DNA of 21,614 nt, taken from Intrasporangium_A sp051961875 (GTDB lineage Bacteria; Actinomycetota; Actinomycetes; Actinomycetales; Dermatophilaceae). The stretch lies in assembly GCF_051961875.1 (NCBI RefSeq), contig NZ_JBQCCV010000213.1, positions 1 through 21,614 of the forward strand, in the 5' to 3' direction. Both the position numbers and the translations under genes were made by a program. The notes below the pieces were generated by a model. That model searched no databases, was not told where the DNA came from, and saw only the letters and a list, made by a program, of their open reading frames with translations. This document shows positions 6,061 through 14,108 of this stretch, piece by piece. Numbering within the stretch: position 1 is the first letter of the stretch; every line of letters starts with the position of its first letter.

Positions 6061-7899
6061 TCAGCCGACGACCTCCGCCGCCTCGAGCCACTCCGCCTCG
6101 AGCTGGTCCCGCTCGGCGACGACGTCCTGCAGCCGCGCGCTGAGGTCGGCCAGCGCCTCGGGGTCCGTCGCCTTCTGGGCCATGTCCGCGTGCAGCCGCT
6201 CCTCCCGCTCCGACAGCCGGCTCAGCTGCTTCTCGATCCGCGCCATCACCTTGCGCGCCTCCCGCTGCTCGGCCGCGCTGGCCGCCCCGGCCGCACCGAC
6301 CGAAGACGGTATGCCGTTCGCCTGGCCGACAGGCATACGCTCGATCGCGCTGGTGGCCGCGTGGCGAAGGCGCAGGTACTCGTCGACCCCGCCGGGCAGG
6401 TCGCGCAGCTTGCCGTCGCCGAGGAGCGCCAGCTCGTGGTCGCAGACCCGCTCGAGCAGGTAGCGGTCGTGGCTGACGACGACGAGGGTGCCGGCCCAGC
6501 CGTCGAGGACGTCCTCCAGCGAGGTGAGGGTCTCGATGTCGAGGTCGTTGGTGGGCTCGTCGAGGATGAGGACGTTCGGCTCGGCGAGGAGCAGCCGCGT
6601 CAGCTGCAGGCGGCGACGCTCCCCACCGGAGAGGTCGCCGACGCGGGCCTGCTGCCGGCCGCCGGGGAAGCCGAGGCGGGTGGCCAGCTGCGAGGCGCTG
6701 ATCTCCTTGCCGCCCAGGGTGGTCCACTGACGGACGTCCTCGATCGCCTCGATCACCCGCCAGTCGGTGAAGCGCTCGAGCTCGCGGACCTCCTGGGTCA
6801 GGTGGGCGATCTGCACCGTCTTGCCGACCTTGCGCCGGCCGCTCTGCAATGGTTGCTCGCCGGTCAGGGCACGCAGCAGGGTCGACTTGCCGGCGCCGTT
6901 GACGCCGACGAGCCCGACCCGCTCTCCGGGGGCCAGGCGCCAGGTGACCCGGTCGAGGATCGTGCGCTGCTCCGGCGGCTCGCCGAGCACCACCGTCGCG
7001 TCCTCGAGGTCGATGACGTCCTTGCCGAGCCGGGTCGTCGCGAAAGCAGTCAGCTCCACGGTGTTGCGTGGCGCCGGCTCGTCCGCGATGAGGACGTTCG
7101 CCGCCTCGATCCGGAACTTCGGCTTGCTCGTGCGGGCCGGGGCTCCCCGACGCAGCCAGGCGAGCTCCTTGCGCATCAGGTTGGCGCGCCGGTCGGCGAC
7201 GACACCGGCCATCCGGTCACGCTCGGCCTTCGCCAGGACGTATGCCGCGTAGCCACCCTCGAAGACGTTGACGTGGCCCCCCTCGACCTCCCAGGTCAGG
7301 CTGGCGTACGCGTCGAGGAACCACCGGTCGTGGGTGATGGCAACGGTTGCGTTGCCGGGGCGGGGCCGCTGCGTCGTCAGGTGGTCGGCGAGCCAGGCGA
7401 CCCCTTCGACGTCGAGTTGGTTGGTCGGCTCGTCGAGTAGCAGCAGCTCCGGGTCCTCGACGAGCAGGCGGGCGAGGGCGACGCGTCGCCGCTCACCACC
7501 GGACTTCGGTCCGATGACGCTGTCGAGACCGCCGATGCCCTGGCCCTCGACACCGCCGAGCAGGCCCGCCAGGATGTCGCGGATGCGGGGGTCCCCGGCC
7601 CAGACGTGCTCCGGGCGGTCGCCGAGGACCGCCTCGCGGACGGTCCAGGTCGGGTCCAGGGCGTCGTCCTGGGCGAGCATGCCGACCCGGATGCCGCCCT
7701 CGCCGCCCTGCTTGGCGACGCGCCCTTCGTCAGCCTCCTGCAGCCCCGCCATGACCCGGAGCAGGGTCGACTTGCCGCCGCCGTTGACGCCGACGATGCC
7801 GATCCGGTCGCCCGTGAGGACGCCGATGCTGACCTCGTCGAGCACATGGGTCGTGCCGAAGACGAGGGAAACCTTGTCGAGGGTGATGAGGTTCGCCAT
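6061..7899 (-). CDS. ABC-F family ATPase (Uup/EttA-type), ribosome-associated
   Basis: A 612-residue protein with two ATP-binding cassettes and no membrane segments, the hallmark of ABC-F translation factors. Cassette 1 has Walker A GVNGGGKST (37-45), signature SGGERRR (133-139) and Walker B LLLLDEPTNQLD. Cassette 2 has GVNGAGKST (332-340), LSGGERRR (423-430) and LILDEPTNDLD. The linker between cassettes (about 213-265) is Arg/Lys-rich (RANLMRKELAWLRRGAPART). A Glu/Arg-rich coiled coil ends the protein (about 545-605), as in Uup. ABC-F proteins act at the ribosomal E site to relieve stalling, and some give antibiotic resistance. It is last in the ispE block, from which a 141-base repeat-bearing gap separates it. 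No strong ribosome site precedes ATG 7899. Confidence 0.9.
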   Translation of the reverse strand: MANLITLDKVSLVFGTTHVLDEVSIGVLTGDRIGIVGVNGGGKSTLLRVMAGLQEADEGRVAKQGGEGGIRVGMLAQDDALDPTWTVREAVLGDRPEHVWAGDPRIRDILAGLLGGVEGQGIGGLDSVIGPKSGGERRRVALARLLVEDPELLLLDEPTNQLDVEGVAWLADHLTTQRPRPGNATVAITHDRWFLDAYASLTWEVEGGHVNVFEGGYAAYVLAKAERDRMAGVVADRRANLMRKELAWLRRGAPARTSKPKFRIEAANVLIADEPAPRNTVELTAFATTRLGKDVIDLEDATVVLGEPPEQRTILDRVTWRLAPGERVGLVGVNGAGKSTLLRALTGEQPLQSGRRKVGKTVQIAHLTQEVRELERFTDWRVIEAIEDVRQWTTLGGKEISASQLATRLGFPGGRQQARVGDLSGGERRRLQLTRLLLAEPNVLILDEPTNDLDIETLTSLEDVLDGWAGTLVVVSHDRYLLERVCDHELALLGDGKLRDLPGGVDEYLRLRHAATSAIERMPVGQANGIPSSVGAAGAASAAEQREARKVMARIEKQLSRLSEREERLHADMAQKATDPEALADLSARLQDVVAERDQLEAEWLEAAEVVG

Positions 7900-7923
7900 G
7901 CGGTGGGGTGTCAGTCCTGGGTG

Positions 7924-8042
7924 GAGGTATTGGGGTGGTCGTTTCGCTGATCGAATTACCTCGAACCCGGGAGAGTTGGGGGCGCTCCTCCGCTGGTTCG
8001 AGGTATTGGGGTGGGTGGTCGTCTCGGCTGCCGCGCTACCTC
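7924..8042. repeat. Two-copy intergenic repeat with inverted ends between ispE and the ABC-F gene
   Basis: GAGGTATTGGGGTGG occurs at 7924-7938 and 8000-8014, each followed by a related TGGTCGTYTCG stretch and ending in TACCTC (7957-7962 and 8037-8042). Each unit of about 40 bp is therefore bounded by GAGGTA and TACCTC. Between them TACCTCGAACC (7957-7967) and GGTTCGAGGTA (7995-8005) form an 11-bp perfect inverted repeat. The second copy ends inside the ispE stop region. It could be a mobile or REP-like repeat, or a folded spacer RNA in the transcript. Confidence 0.7.
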
Positions 8043-8979
8043 ATACCGGCGTGCGCGGGGCCGGGACGACGTGGGCGCCGTGCACGGGGCCCCTCGCGCG
8101 GCGGATGTCGCGGCAGAGAGCCGCGGCCGACAGCGAGACGGACAGGTCGAGCGCCGCCTCGTGGCTGGCCGTGAGGAAGGCGACGGTCGGCCCCGACCCG
8201 GACACGATGGCCCCGAGCGCCCCGAAGTCGATGCCCGCCTCGCACAGCTCGCGCAGCTCCGGCCGGAGAGAGAACGCCGCCTCCTCGAGGTCGTTGGCGA
8301 GCGCTGAGCCGAGCGCCTCCGGGTCTCCCCGACGCAGCGCCGCCATGAGCCGGGCGCTCACCCGGGGCTCTGGCACCGCGGAGCCGGCGCGGAGCCGGTC
8401 GAGCTCCGAATAGACCTCGGGCGTCGACAGGCCGGTGCCGCTGACCGCGAAGACCCAGTTGAAGCTGCCCCGGGCGAGGACCGGCGTCAGCTGCTCTCCG
8501 CGACCCGATCCCATGAGGTTGCCGCCCGTCAGCGGGAAGGGGACGTCGCTGCCAAGCTCGGCGGCCAGCTCGCTCAGCTCGTCGCGCTCGAGGGCGAGCC
8601 CCCACAGCTGGTCACAGGCGAGGAGCGTCGCGGCTGCGTCCGCGGAGCCACCCGCCATACCTCCGGCGACGGGAATGTCCTTGTCGATGCGGATCGTCAG
8701 CGCCTCGGCGATGTTGGCCCGCTCGGCGACGAGCTGGGCGGCGCGGACAGCGATGTTGTCGGCGCCGGTCGGGATGAGGTCGGCGTAGTGCCCGGCCGCC
8801 ACGACCTGCCACTCGTCGGACCGGGACACGCTCACCTCATCGTGGAGGGAGACGGCCTGGAAGACGGTGGCGAGGCCGTGGTAGCCGTCGGGGCGGCGTG
8901 GCCCGACGCGCAGCTCGAGGTTGACCTTGGCGGGCGCGCGCACGGTCACGACCTCGGGGAGCGTCGAGACGGTCGTCAT
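8041..8979 (-). CDS. ispE: 4-diphosphocytidyl-2-C-methyl-D-erythritol kinase
   Basis: IspE phosphorylates CDP-methylerythritol at the 2-hydroxyl, the fourth step of the MEP isoprenoid pathway. The 312-residue chain is a full GHMP kinase: APAKVNLEL at 15-23 with the substrate Lys18, RRPDGYHGL around residue 32, and the ATP loop PVAGGMAGGSADAAATL at 103-119. Catalytic Asp145 lies in ELGSDVPF, and the C-terminal motif is GAIVSGSGPTVAFL. ATG 8979 lies four bases after the rsmA stop. Its ribosome site AAGGT overlaps that stop, so the two genes are translationally linked in one operon. The rsmA-ispE order is the standard actinobacterial one. Identification is secure. Confidence 0.97.
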   Translation of the reverse strand: MTTVSTLPEVVTVRAPAKVNLELRVGPRRPDGYHGLATVFQAVSLHDEVSVSRSDEWQVVAAGHYADLIPTGADNIAVRAAQLVAERANIAEALTIRIDKDIPVAGGMAGGSADAAATLLACDQLWGLALERDELSELAAELGSDVPFPLTGGNLMGSGRGEQLTPVLARGSFNWVFAVSGTGLSTPEVYSELDRLRAGSAVPEPRVSARLMAALRRGDPEALGSALANDLEEAAFSLRPELRELCEAGIDFGALGAIVSGSGPTVAFLTASHEAALDLSVSLSAAALCRDIRRARGPVHGAHVVPAPRTPV

Positions 8980-8983
8980 GCCG

Positions 8984-9871
8984 TTACCTTATGCGCGCCT
9001 CGGGAGTCACCGCCGAGGCATGGGCCTCGGCGATGCGGGCGAAGGCGCTGATGTCGAGCTGCTCGCCGCGCGCCTTGGGGTCCACACCGGCCGCGACGAG
9101 GGCCGCCTCGGCCGCCTCGGCGGAGCCGGCCCACGGGGCGAGGGCCTTGCGCAGCGACTTGCGCCGCTGAAGGAAGGCCGCGTCGATGCATCGGAAGACC
9201 TCCTCGCGGGAGGCGCTCGTCGCCGGCGGCTCGTGCCGGACGAGGGAGACGAGGCCGGAGTCGACGTTCGGCGCCGGCCAGAACACGTTGCGCCCGATCC
9301 GCCCGGCCAGCTCGACGTCGGCGTACCACGCGGCCTTGAGGCTCGGCACCCCGTAGATCCGGCTTCCCGGCTTTGCGGCGAGGCGCTCCGCGACCTCGAG
9401 CTGGACCATGACGAGGACCCGCTCGATGCTCGGGAAGTGCGCGAGGAAGGACAGCACCACCGGCACGGAGATGTTGTAGGGCAGGTTCGCCACGAGGGCC
9501 GTCGGCTTCGGCTTGGGCAGCGACGTGACGGTCAGCGCGTCGGCCGCGACGAGGCGCAGCCGGTCGAGGTGCTGGGGCTGCAGCTGGGCGACGGTTCCCT
9601 CGAGCGCCTCGGCGAGGCGCGGGTCGACCTCGATGGCGGTGACGTGCCGGACGACGGGCAGCAGTGCGAGCGTCAGGGAGCCGAGCCCGGGGCCGATCTC
9701 GACGACGACGTCATCGGGTCCGACGCCGGCGACGCGGACGATCTTGCGGACCGTGTTGGGGTCGACGACGAAGTTCTGACCCCACTGCTTCGTCGGCCGG
9801 ATCTCGAGCCGAGCCGCCAGCCGTCGGATCTCCGCCGGGCCGAGCAGCGCGGAGTCCGGGGCGGAGGTCAT
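8984..9871 (-). CDS. rsmA: 16S rRNA (A1518/A1519) dimethyltransferase
   Basis: RsmA (KsgA) dimethylates two adjacent adenines in the 3' hairpin of 16S rRNA during late 30S assembly. Its loss gives kasugamycin resistance. The 295-residue chain has GQNF (31-34), the SAM motif EIGPGLG (58-64), the acidic loop AIEVDP (79-84) and the catalytic NLPYN (129-133). NVFWPAPNVDSGL and FLQRRKSLRKAL follow further on. The start ATG 9871 is preceded by TAGGGT at a distance of six bases, a leaderless-type -10, so it probably has its own promoter separate from rpfB. ispE follows after four bases. Confidence 0.97.
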   Translation of the reverse strand: MTSAPDSALLGPAEIRRLAARLEIRPTKQWGQNFVVDPNTVRKIVRVAGVGPDDVVVEIGPGLGSLTLALLPVVRHVTAIEVDPRLAEALEGTVAQLQPQHLDRLRLVAADALTVTSLPKPKPTALVANLPYNISVPVVLSFLAHFPSIERVLVMVQLEVAERLAAKPGSRIYGVPSLKAAWYADVELAGRIGRNVFWPAPNVDSGLVSLVRHEPPATSASREEVFRCIDAAFLQRRKSLRKALAPWAGSAEAAEAALVAAGVDPKARGEQLDISAFARIAEAHASAVTPEARIR

Positions 9872-9877
9872 GCCCCC

Positions 9878-9883
9878 ACCCTA
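9878..9883 (-). promoter_or_regulatory. rsmA -10 box, leaderless type
   Basis: On the minus strand TAGGGT is followed by GGGGGC and then ATG. The spacing equals that of the marR and VOC promoters in this window. The G-run could also serve as a weak ribosome site. Confidence 0.4.
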
Positions 9884-9903
9884 TTGCCGTCCACGCCCCT
9901 CCC

Positions 9904-9969
9904 CGAACGGCCCGCTCGGGGTCGAGCGGGTCGGTGGACCATCCAGTTCGCCCTCGAACGGTCCGTTCG
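9904..9969. promoter_or_regulatory. Paired CGAACGG palindromes and hairpin between rpfB and rsmA
   Basis: CGAACGG-T-CCGTTCG (9955-9969) is a perfect 7-1-7 palindrome. CGAACGG-C-CCGCTCG (9904-9918) is a second copy with one mismatch, 51 bases away. Overlapping the latter, CCCGCTCG (9911-9918) and CGAGCGGG (9923-9930) form an 8-bp hairpin with a 4-base loop, a fair rpfB terminator. The two 15-mers could be an operator pair upstream of rsmA or folded ends of the rpfB transcript. Confidence 0.5.
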
Positions 9970-9990
9970 CGGCAAAGGGAGAGCGGGTGA

Positions 9991-11124
9991 TCAGCCCTTG
10001 CAGCCCCACTGGGCCAGGCCGTTGTCCGCGTAGACGCGGTTCGCGACCGTGATCTGCTGCTCGCGGCTGGCGAGGTCGGCGCGGGACGCGAAGTCACCGC
10101 CGCCGTAGGCGCTCCAGGTGCCCGTCGAGAACTGCAGGCCGCCGTAGTAGCCGTTGCCGGTGTTGATGTGCCAGTTGCCGCCGGACTCGCAGGCGGCCAC
10201 ACGGTCCCACATCGCGGCCCGGGACAGGTCGAGGCCGCCGCCGGAGCTCGACCCGCCCGAGCTCGGCGTCGCGGCCGTCGACGGGGCCGGGCGCGACTTG
10301 GTCCCGATGAGCAGGATTCGGTTGACGGCGGACCTCGTGATCGCGGATGAGACCTCCTTCGTCGAGGTCACCTTGCCGTCGACGAGGGTCTGCTCGACCG
10401 TAAGGGTCCGCTCCCCTGCGCGGCCCGCGGTCTTGACCTTCGTCTGGTCGGTGAAGAGGTCGTTCGTCTCGGTGCGGATCGTCTTGTAGGCGACCGGCTC
10501 GGTCGTCGTCGTCCGCTTGGTCGTGACGCGCTTGACGACGATCTTGGCGCCGTTCGTGAGGACGGTGGCCACCGCGGGAGCCACCTGGTCCTTCTCGCCG
10601 AGTGCGACCCCGAGCTGGGCGAGGGCGTCGGAGACGGTCGCGGCCGTGACCGTGCGTTTCGTCGTCCTGCCGTCCGCGACGACGGTGACGTCCTTCGGCG
10701 TCGTGATCGACAGGGCGAGTCCATCTCGGCCGATGCTCTGCGACCGCGAGACGGACAGCTTGGCGCCCGGCGAGCGGACGCCGAGCGCCTCGAGCACGCC
10801 GTCGACCGTCGTCTCGGTGGTCTGGATCTGCTGGGTGCGGCCGTCGATCGTGATGGTGACCGGCCGGGAGTAGCTCACGTTGACGACGTCGCCGTCGTGC
10901 AGCTGAGCGCCCTCGGCCGGCGAGACGACGTCGGCGCTCGCGAGGGTGATGCCCTCCGAGTCGAGCAGGTCGCCGACAGTGCTGCCGAAGACGTGGGCCG
11001 GGGCGGCCTTGCCGTCGATCGTGAGGGTGACGGACTTGTCGAGCTGCGCCGCACCGACCCCACCGGCGGTGAGGAGGACGGCGGCGCCAGCGGCCGCGAT
11101 GACCTGCGTCTTGCGTGAGATCAA
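9991..11124 (-). CDS. rpfB: Resuscitation-promoting factor RpfB (DUF348-G5-transglycosylase)
   Basis: A 377-residue secreted cell-wall enzyme that cleaves peptidoglycan and helps dormant cells regrow. An N-terminal signal or anchor (about 8-26, IAAAGAAVLLTAGG) is followed by three DUF348 repeats (about 31-73, 88-130 and 145-190). A G5 domain (about 200-277) and a Ser/Gly linker follow. The lysozyme-like Rpf domain (301-377) has catalytic Glu313 in ACESGGNW and Cys312/Cys375 for the conserved disulfide. Domain order equals M. tuberculosis RpfB. The start is TTG 11124, with GGAGAG two bases before it, because no in-frame ATG or GTG lies nearby. The spacing is tight and TTG would lower expression. 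A leader of about 200 bases with strong inverted repeats precedes it. Confidence 0.95.
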   Translation of the reverse strand: MISRKTQVIAAAGAAVLLTAGGVGAAQLDKSVTLTIDGKAAPAHVFGSTVGDLLDSEGITLASADVVSPAEGAQLHDGDVVNVSYSRPVTITIDGRTQQIQTTETTVDGVLEALGVRSPGAKLSVSRSQSIGRDGLALSITTPKDVTVVADGRTTKRTVTAATVSDALAQLGVALGEKDQVAPAVATVLTNGAKIVVKRVTTKRTTTTEPVAYKTIRTETNDLFTDQTKVKTAGRAGERTLTVEQTLVDGKVTSTKEVSSAITRSAVNRILLIGTKSRPAPSTAATPSSGGSSSGGGLDLSRAAMWDRVAACESGGNWHINTGNGYYGGLQFSTGTWSAYGGGDFASRADLASREQQITVANRVYADNGLAQWGCKG

Positions 11125-11331
11125 AACTCTCCGAACGTCGTGCTCCCCAGCTGCGCACGCGCTCTCGGGTCACCGCTCGGAGGCCCCCCGGCAGCGTTGC
11201 CGGCGACCCTCGATGAGCGGCCGATGCGGGGTGGGCAACCGGCCAACGGTCATCCAGAGAAGCAGGCCATTCGTCAAATGGTCAAGTTCCGGTAACGACG
11301 GAACCCGCCCGGTCGACCGCGTCGAACCGCC
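11125..11331 (-). promoter_or_regulatory. Structured leader of rpfB (tatD-rpfB gap)
   Basis: The 207-base gap holds several inverted repeats. GGGTCACCG (11167-11175) and CGGCGACCC (11201-11209) pair with one G-T. CCGGCA/TGCCGG around GCGT lies within 11189-11204 and would compete with that stem. CCATT/AATGG flank a 5-base loop at 11268-11282. GTTCCG/CGGAAC (11286-11304) could terminate tatD. Minus-strand TTGACC/TTGACG motifs near 11275-11285 might be a -35 region. I looked for the ydaO (c-di-AMP) riboswitch, known upstream of some actinobacterial rpf genes, and did not find its conserved core. The element is therefore unassigned. Confidence 0.4.
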
Positions 11332-12189
11332 TCAGCTCCAGGGGCCGTAGACCCGTTCGGAGTTGTCCGAGACGGCGCTGCAGAGCCGCGGTACGTCGAC
11401 CCCGAGGACACCAGCCATGGCGCGAATCGTCAACGGCACCAAGTAACTTGCGTTCGTCGCGCCGCGATGCGGCATGGGCGTGAGGTACGGCGCGTCGGTC
11501 TCGACGAGGACCTGCTCGAGGGGCGTGACGCTGAGGGCGTCCCGCAGACCGCGGGCGTTCTTGAATGTGACGGTTCCCGCAAAGGAGAGGTAGTAGCCCC
11601 TAGCGACGCACTCCCGCGCCATCTCGAGGTCTCCGGAGAAGCAGTGGAGCACGGTCCGGTCCGGCGCGCCCTCCTCGGCGAGGATCCGCAGGACGTCCTC
11701 GTGCGCGTCCCGGTCGTGGATCTGCAGCGCCTTGCCGGTGCGCTTCGCGAGGTCGATGTGCCAGCGGAACCCGTCCTGCTGGACGGCCCGCCCCTCCGGC
11801 CCGGTCCAGTAGTAGTCGAGGCCCGTCTCCCCGATGGCGCGGATCCGGGGATGCGCCGCGTGCCGCTCCATCGTCTCGTACGCCGCTGCCAGCCTCCCAG
11901 CGTCCGCGAGCTTCGGGACTTCGTTGGGGTGCAAGGCGATTGCCCCGAGGATCTCCGGGAACCGGTCGACGACGTCCATCGTGAACTCGATCCCGTCGAG
12001 GTCGCAGCCGACCTGGACGAGCCTGGTCACGCCGACCGACTTCGCCTGGGTCAGGGCGTCCTCGACGGGGAACGGGGCGTCGCCCTCCCGGGTGATGTCG
12101 AGGTGGGCATGGTTGTCGACGACGTCGATGGGCAGGGGCTCGGGGGGATCCGGCAGCCCCCGGCGCCCCGAGGAGGACTGTGAGCTCAC
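11332..12189 (-). CDS. tatD: TatD-family metal-dependent DNase
   Basis: A 285-residue TIM-barrel hydrolase. Metal ligands are in place: NHAHLD (His27, His29), IGETGLDYYW (Glu121), IHDRDAH (His158), LHCFSG (His182) and ETDAPYLTP (Asp232). TatD enzymes are Mg-dependent 3'-5' exonucleases linked to DNA repair and DNA turnover. The start GTG 12189 overlaps the metG stop in GTGA, giving translational coupling. AGGAGG is only one base upstream, so re-initiation by ribosomes ending metG is likely. About 24 residues precede the conserved barrel, a longer lead than usual, so a later start cannot be excluded. Gene order metG-tatD-rpfB is conserved in actinobacteria. Confidence 0.93.
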   Translation of the reverse strand: MSSQSSSGRRGLPDPPEPLPIDVVDNHAHLDITREGDAPFPVEDALTQAKSVGVTRLVQVGCDLDGIEFTMDVVDRFPEILGAIALHPNEVPKLADAGRLAAAYETMERHAAHPRIRAIGETGLDYYWTGPEGRAVQQDGFRWHIDLAKRTGKALQIHDRDAHEDVLRILAEEGAPDRTVLHCFSGDLEMARECVARGYYLSFAGTVTFKNARGLRDALSVTPLEQVLVETDAPYLTPMPHRGATNASYLVPLTIRAMAGVLGVDVPRLCSAVSDNSERVYGPWS

Positions 12190-14018
12190 GCCTCCTCGCC
12201 TGTGGAGTCCTCGCCCGCGGAGTCCTCGCGGCGCATCCGCTCGATCTCCTCCTGGACGACCGACGGGTCGAACTTGGTGAAGACCGGCGTCGGCTTGGCG
12301 ATGGGGGTCCCCACGACGACCGGACGGGACTCCCACGCGGGGGTGCCGGAGTAGTCACCGGTGATGACGGGGTAGGGCTTGCCGTTGTCGAGGTCGGTCA
12401 CCTCGTCGAGCCGCGGCATCGGGGTGAAGTCCCCCTCACCGCCCATGACGCGGTGGACGCGGTTCGCCCCGTGCGGCAGGAACGGCGCCGTCATCGTGTT
12501 GAGGTCGGTGACCGCCTGGGCGAGGACGTGCAGCACCGTGCCGAGCCGCTCACGCTCGTCCTCCCCCTTGAGCTTGAAGGGCTCCGTGTCGGCGACGTAC
12601 TTGTTCGCCTCGCCGACGATCCGCATGACCTCGCCGATGCCCTGCTTGAACCGCTGCCGCTCGATGAGGCGGCCGACCGTCTCGAAGCCGCCGCGCACGC
12701 TCGCGAGGAGGGCCTCGTCGACCGGCTCGAACGGGCCGGCCGGCGGGATCTCGCCGAAGCTCTTCGCGATCATCGACGCCGTCCGGTTGACCAGGTTGCC
12801 CCAGCCCGCGACGAGCTCCGAGTTGTTGCGCTGCACGAACTCGGCCCACGTGAAGTCGCTGTCCTGGTTCTCGGGCCCGGCGGCGCAGATGAAGTAGCGC
12901 AGCGGGTCGGCGCCATACCGGTCGAGCACGTCACGGACGTAGATGACGTGGCCGCGCGATGTCGAGAACTGCTTGCCCTCCATCGTCATGAACTCCGACG
13001 CGACGACCTCGGTCGGCAGGTTCAGCACGCCGTACTCCCCCGGCTCGCCGCCCTTGGCCCCGCGACCGGCATACGCGAGCAGCTCGGCCGGCCAGATCTG
13101 CGCGTGGAAGGTGATGTTGTCCTTGCCCTGGAAGTAGTACGACACCGCCTCCGGGTCGTTCCACCACTCCCGCCACCGCTCCGGGTCGCCGATCCGTCGG
13201 GCCCACTCGATCGAGGCCGAGAGGTAGCCGACGACCGCGTCGAACCAGACGTAGAACCGCTTGTGCGGCTGGTCGCGCCACCCCTCGATCGGCACCGGGA
13301 TGCCCCAGTCGAGGTCACGCGTCATGGCGCGCGGCCGGACGTCCTCGAGGAGGTTCTTCGCGAACTTGATGACGTTGGGCCGCCAGGTCCCCGACGCCTC
13401 GCGGTCGTCGAGCCACTCGCGGAGCGCGTCGGCGAGCGCCGGCAGGTCGAGGAAGAAGTGCTGCGTCTCGACGAACTCGGGCGTCTCGCCGTTGATCTTG
13501 CTCCGTGGGTCGATCAGGTCGGTCGGGTCGAGCTGGTTGCCGCAGTTGTCGCACTGGTCGCCGCGCGCCTCGGGGAAGCCGCAGATCGGGCACGTCCCCT
13601 CGATGTAGCGGTCCGGCAGGGTGCGGCCCGTCGACGGGCTGATCGCGCCGCGGGTCGTCTCCTCGACCATGTAGCCGTTGCGCCAGTCGCCCGTGAACAG
13701 CTCCTGCGCGACCGCGTAGTGGTTGGCCGTCGTCGTGCGGGTGAACAGGTCGTAGGACAGGCCGAGGTCGGTCAGGTCGGTCGCGATGACGCGGTTGTAC
13801 TTGTCGGCGAGCTCCATCGGCGTGAGGCCCTCCTTGTCCGCGAGGACGAGGATCGGGGTGCCGTGCTCGTCGGTGCCGGACACCATGAGCACGTCGTGGC
13901 CCGCCATCCGCATGTACCGACTGAAGACGTCGGAGGGCACGCCGAATCCGGCCACGTGGCCGATGTGGCGCGGGCCGTTGGTGTACGGCCAGGCGACAGC
14001 AGACAGGACTTTGCTCAT
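12186..14018 (-). CDS. metG: Methionyl-tRNA synthetase
   Basis: MetRS charges initiator and elongator tRNA-Met. The 610-residue chain has the class I signature as HIGH (18-21), GTDEHGTPI and a four-Cys zinc knuckle (C142, C145, C155, C158 in CPICGFPEARGDQCDNC). The second signature appears as KQFSTS (348-353) in place of KMSKS, the form usual for this MetRS type. The anticodon-binding helical domain follows (GWGNLVNRTASMI onward). No C-terminal dimer domain is present. The tail of about 50 residues is acidic and low in complexity. ATG 14018 is preceded by GGGGG and by a TAGGAT box eight bases upstream. The gene heads the minus-strand block and overlaps tatD by four bases. Confidence 0.97.
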   Translation of the reverse strand: MSKVLSAVAWPYTNGPRHIGHVAGFGVPSDVFSRYMRMAGHDVLMVSGTDEHGTPILVLADKEGLTPMELADKYNRVIATDLTDLGLSYDLFTRTTTANHYAVAQELFTGDWRNGYMVEETTRGAISPSTGRTLPDRYIEGTCPICGFPEARGDQCDNCGNQLDPTDLIDPRSKINGETPEFVETQHFFLDLPALADALREWLDDREASGTWRPNVIKFAKNLLEDVRPRAMTRDLDWGIPVPIEGWRDQPHKRFYVWFDAVVGYLSASIEWARRIGDPERWREWWNDPEAVSYYFQGKDNITFHAQIWPAELLAYAGRGAKGGEPGEYGVLNLPTEVVASEFMTMEGKQFSTSRGHVIYVRDVLDRYGADPLRYFICAAGPENQDSDFTWAEFVQRNNSELVAGWGNLVNRTASMIAKSFGEIPPAGPFEPVDEALLASVRGGFETVGRLIERQRFKQGIGEVMRIVGEANKYVADTEPFKLKGEDERERLGTVLHVLAQAVTDLNTMTAPFLPHGANRVHRVMGGEGDFTPMPRLDEVTDLDNGKPYPVITGDYSGTPAWESRPVVVGTPIAKPTPVFTKFDPSVVQEEIERMRREDSAGEDSTGEEA

Positions 14019-14026
14019 GGCCCCCG

Positions 14027-14032
14027 ATCCTA
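14027..14032 (-). promoter_or_regulatory. metG -10 box
   Basis: Minus-strand TAGGAT with eight bases (CGGGGGCC) before ATG 14018. The G-run within it could act as ribosome site if transcription starts slightly upstream of the expected point. It lies back to back with the promoter at 14163-14168. Confidence 0.4.
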
Positions 14033-14108
14033 GGGCCGCACCGGCGGTCGGCTCATTCGCGTTCCGGGCGGCGAGCGCAGGTCACGTCACCGTCCCCGGC
14101 GGGCGCAG

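Noticed and set aside
10094..11173. Alternative minus-strand frame of 359 codons over rpfB
   Set aside because: It is Arg/Asp-rich with no motifs. The TTG-started frame contains the DUF348, G5 and Rpf domains with catalytic residues.
11125..11331. ydaO (c-di-AMP) riboswitch before rpfB
   Set aside because: The expected conserved core segments could not be found in the minus-strand leader. Only generic stems are visible. A covariance search would settle it.
12190..12336. Longer TatD start upstream within metG
   Set aside because: The added 49 residues are Arg/Gly-rich shadow sequence of metG. The GTG at 12189 overlaps the metG stop in the usual coupled form.
12180..14033. Open frame of 617 codons on the plus strand opposite metG
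   Set aside because: It is the antisense shadow of metG in GC-rich DNA. Its translation is Arg/Leu/Val/Asp-rich with no family motif, whereas the minus strand encodes a complete MetRS.
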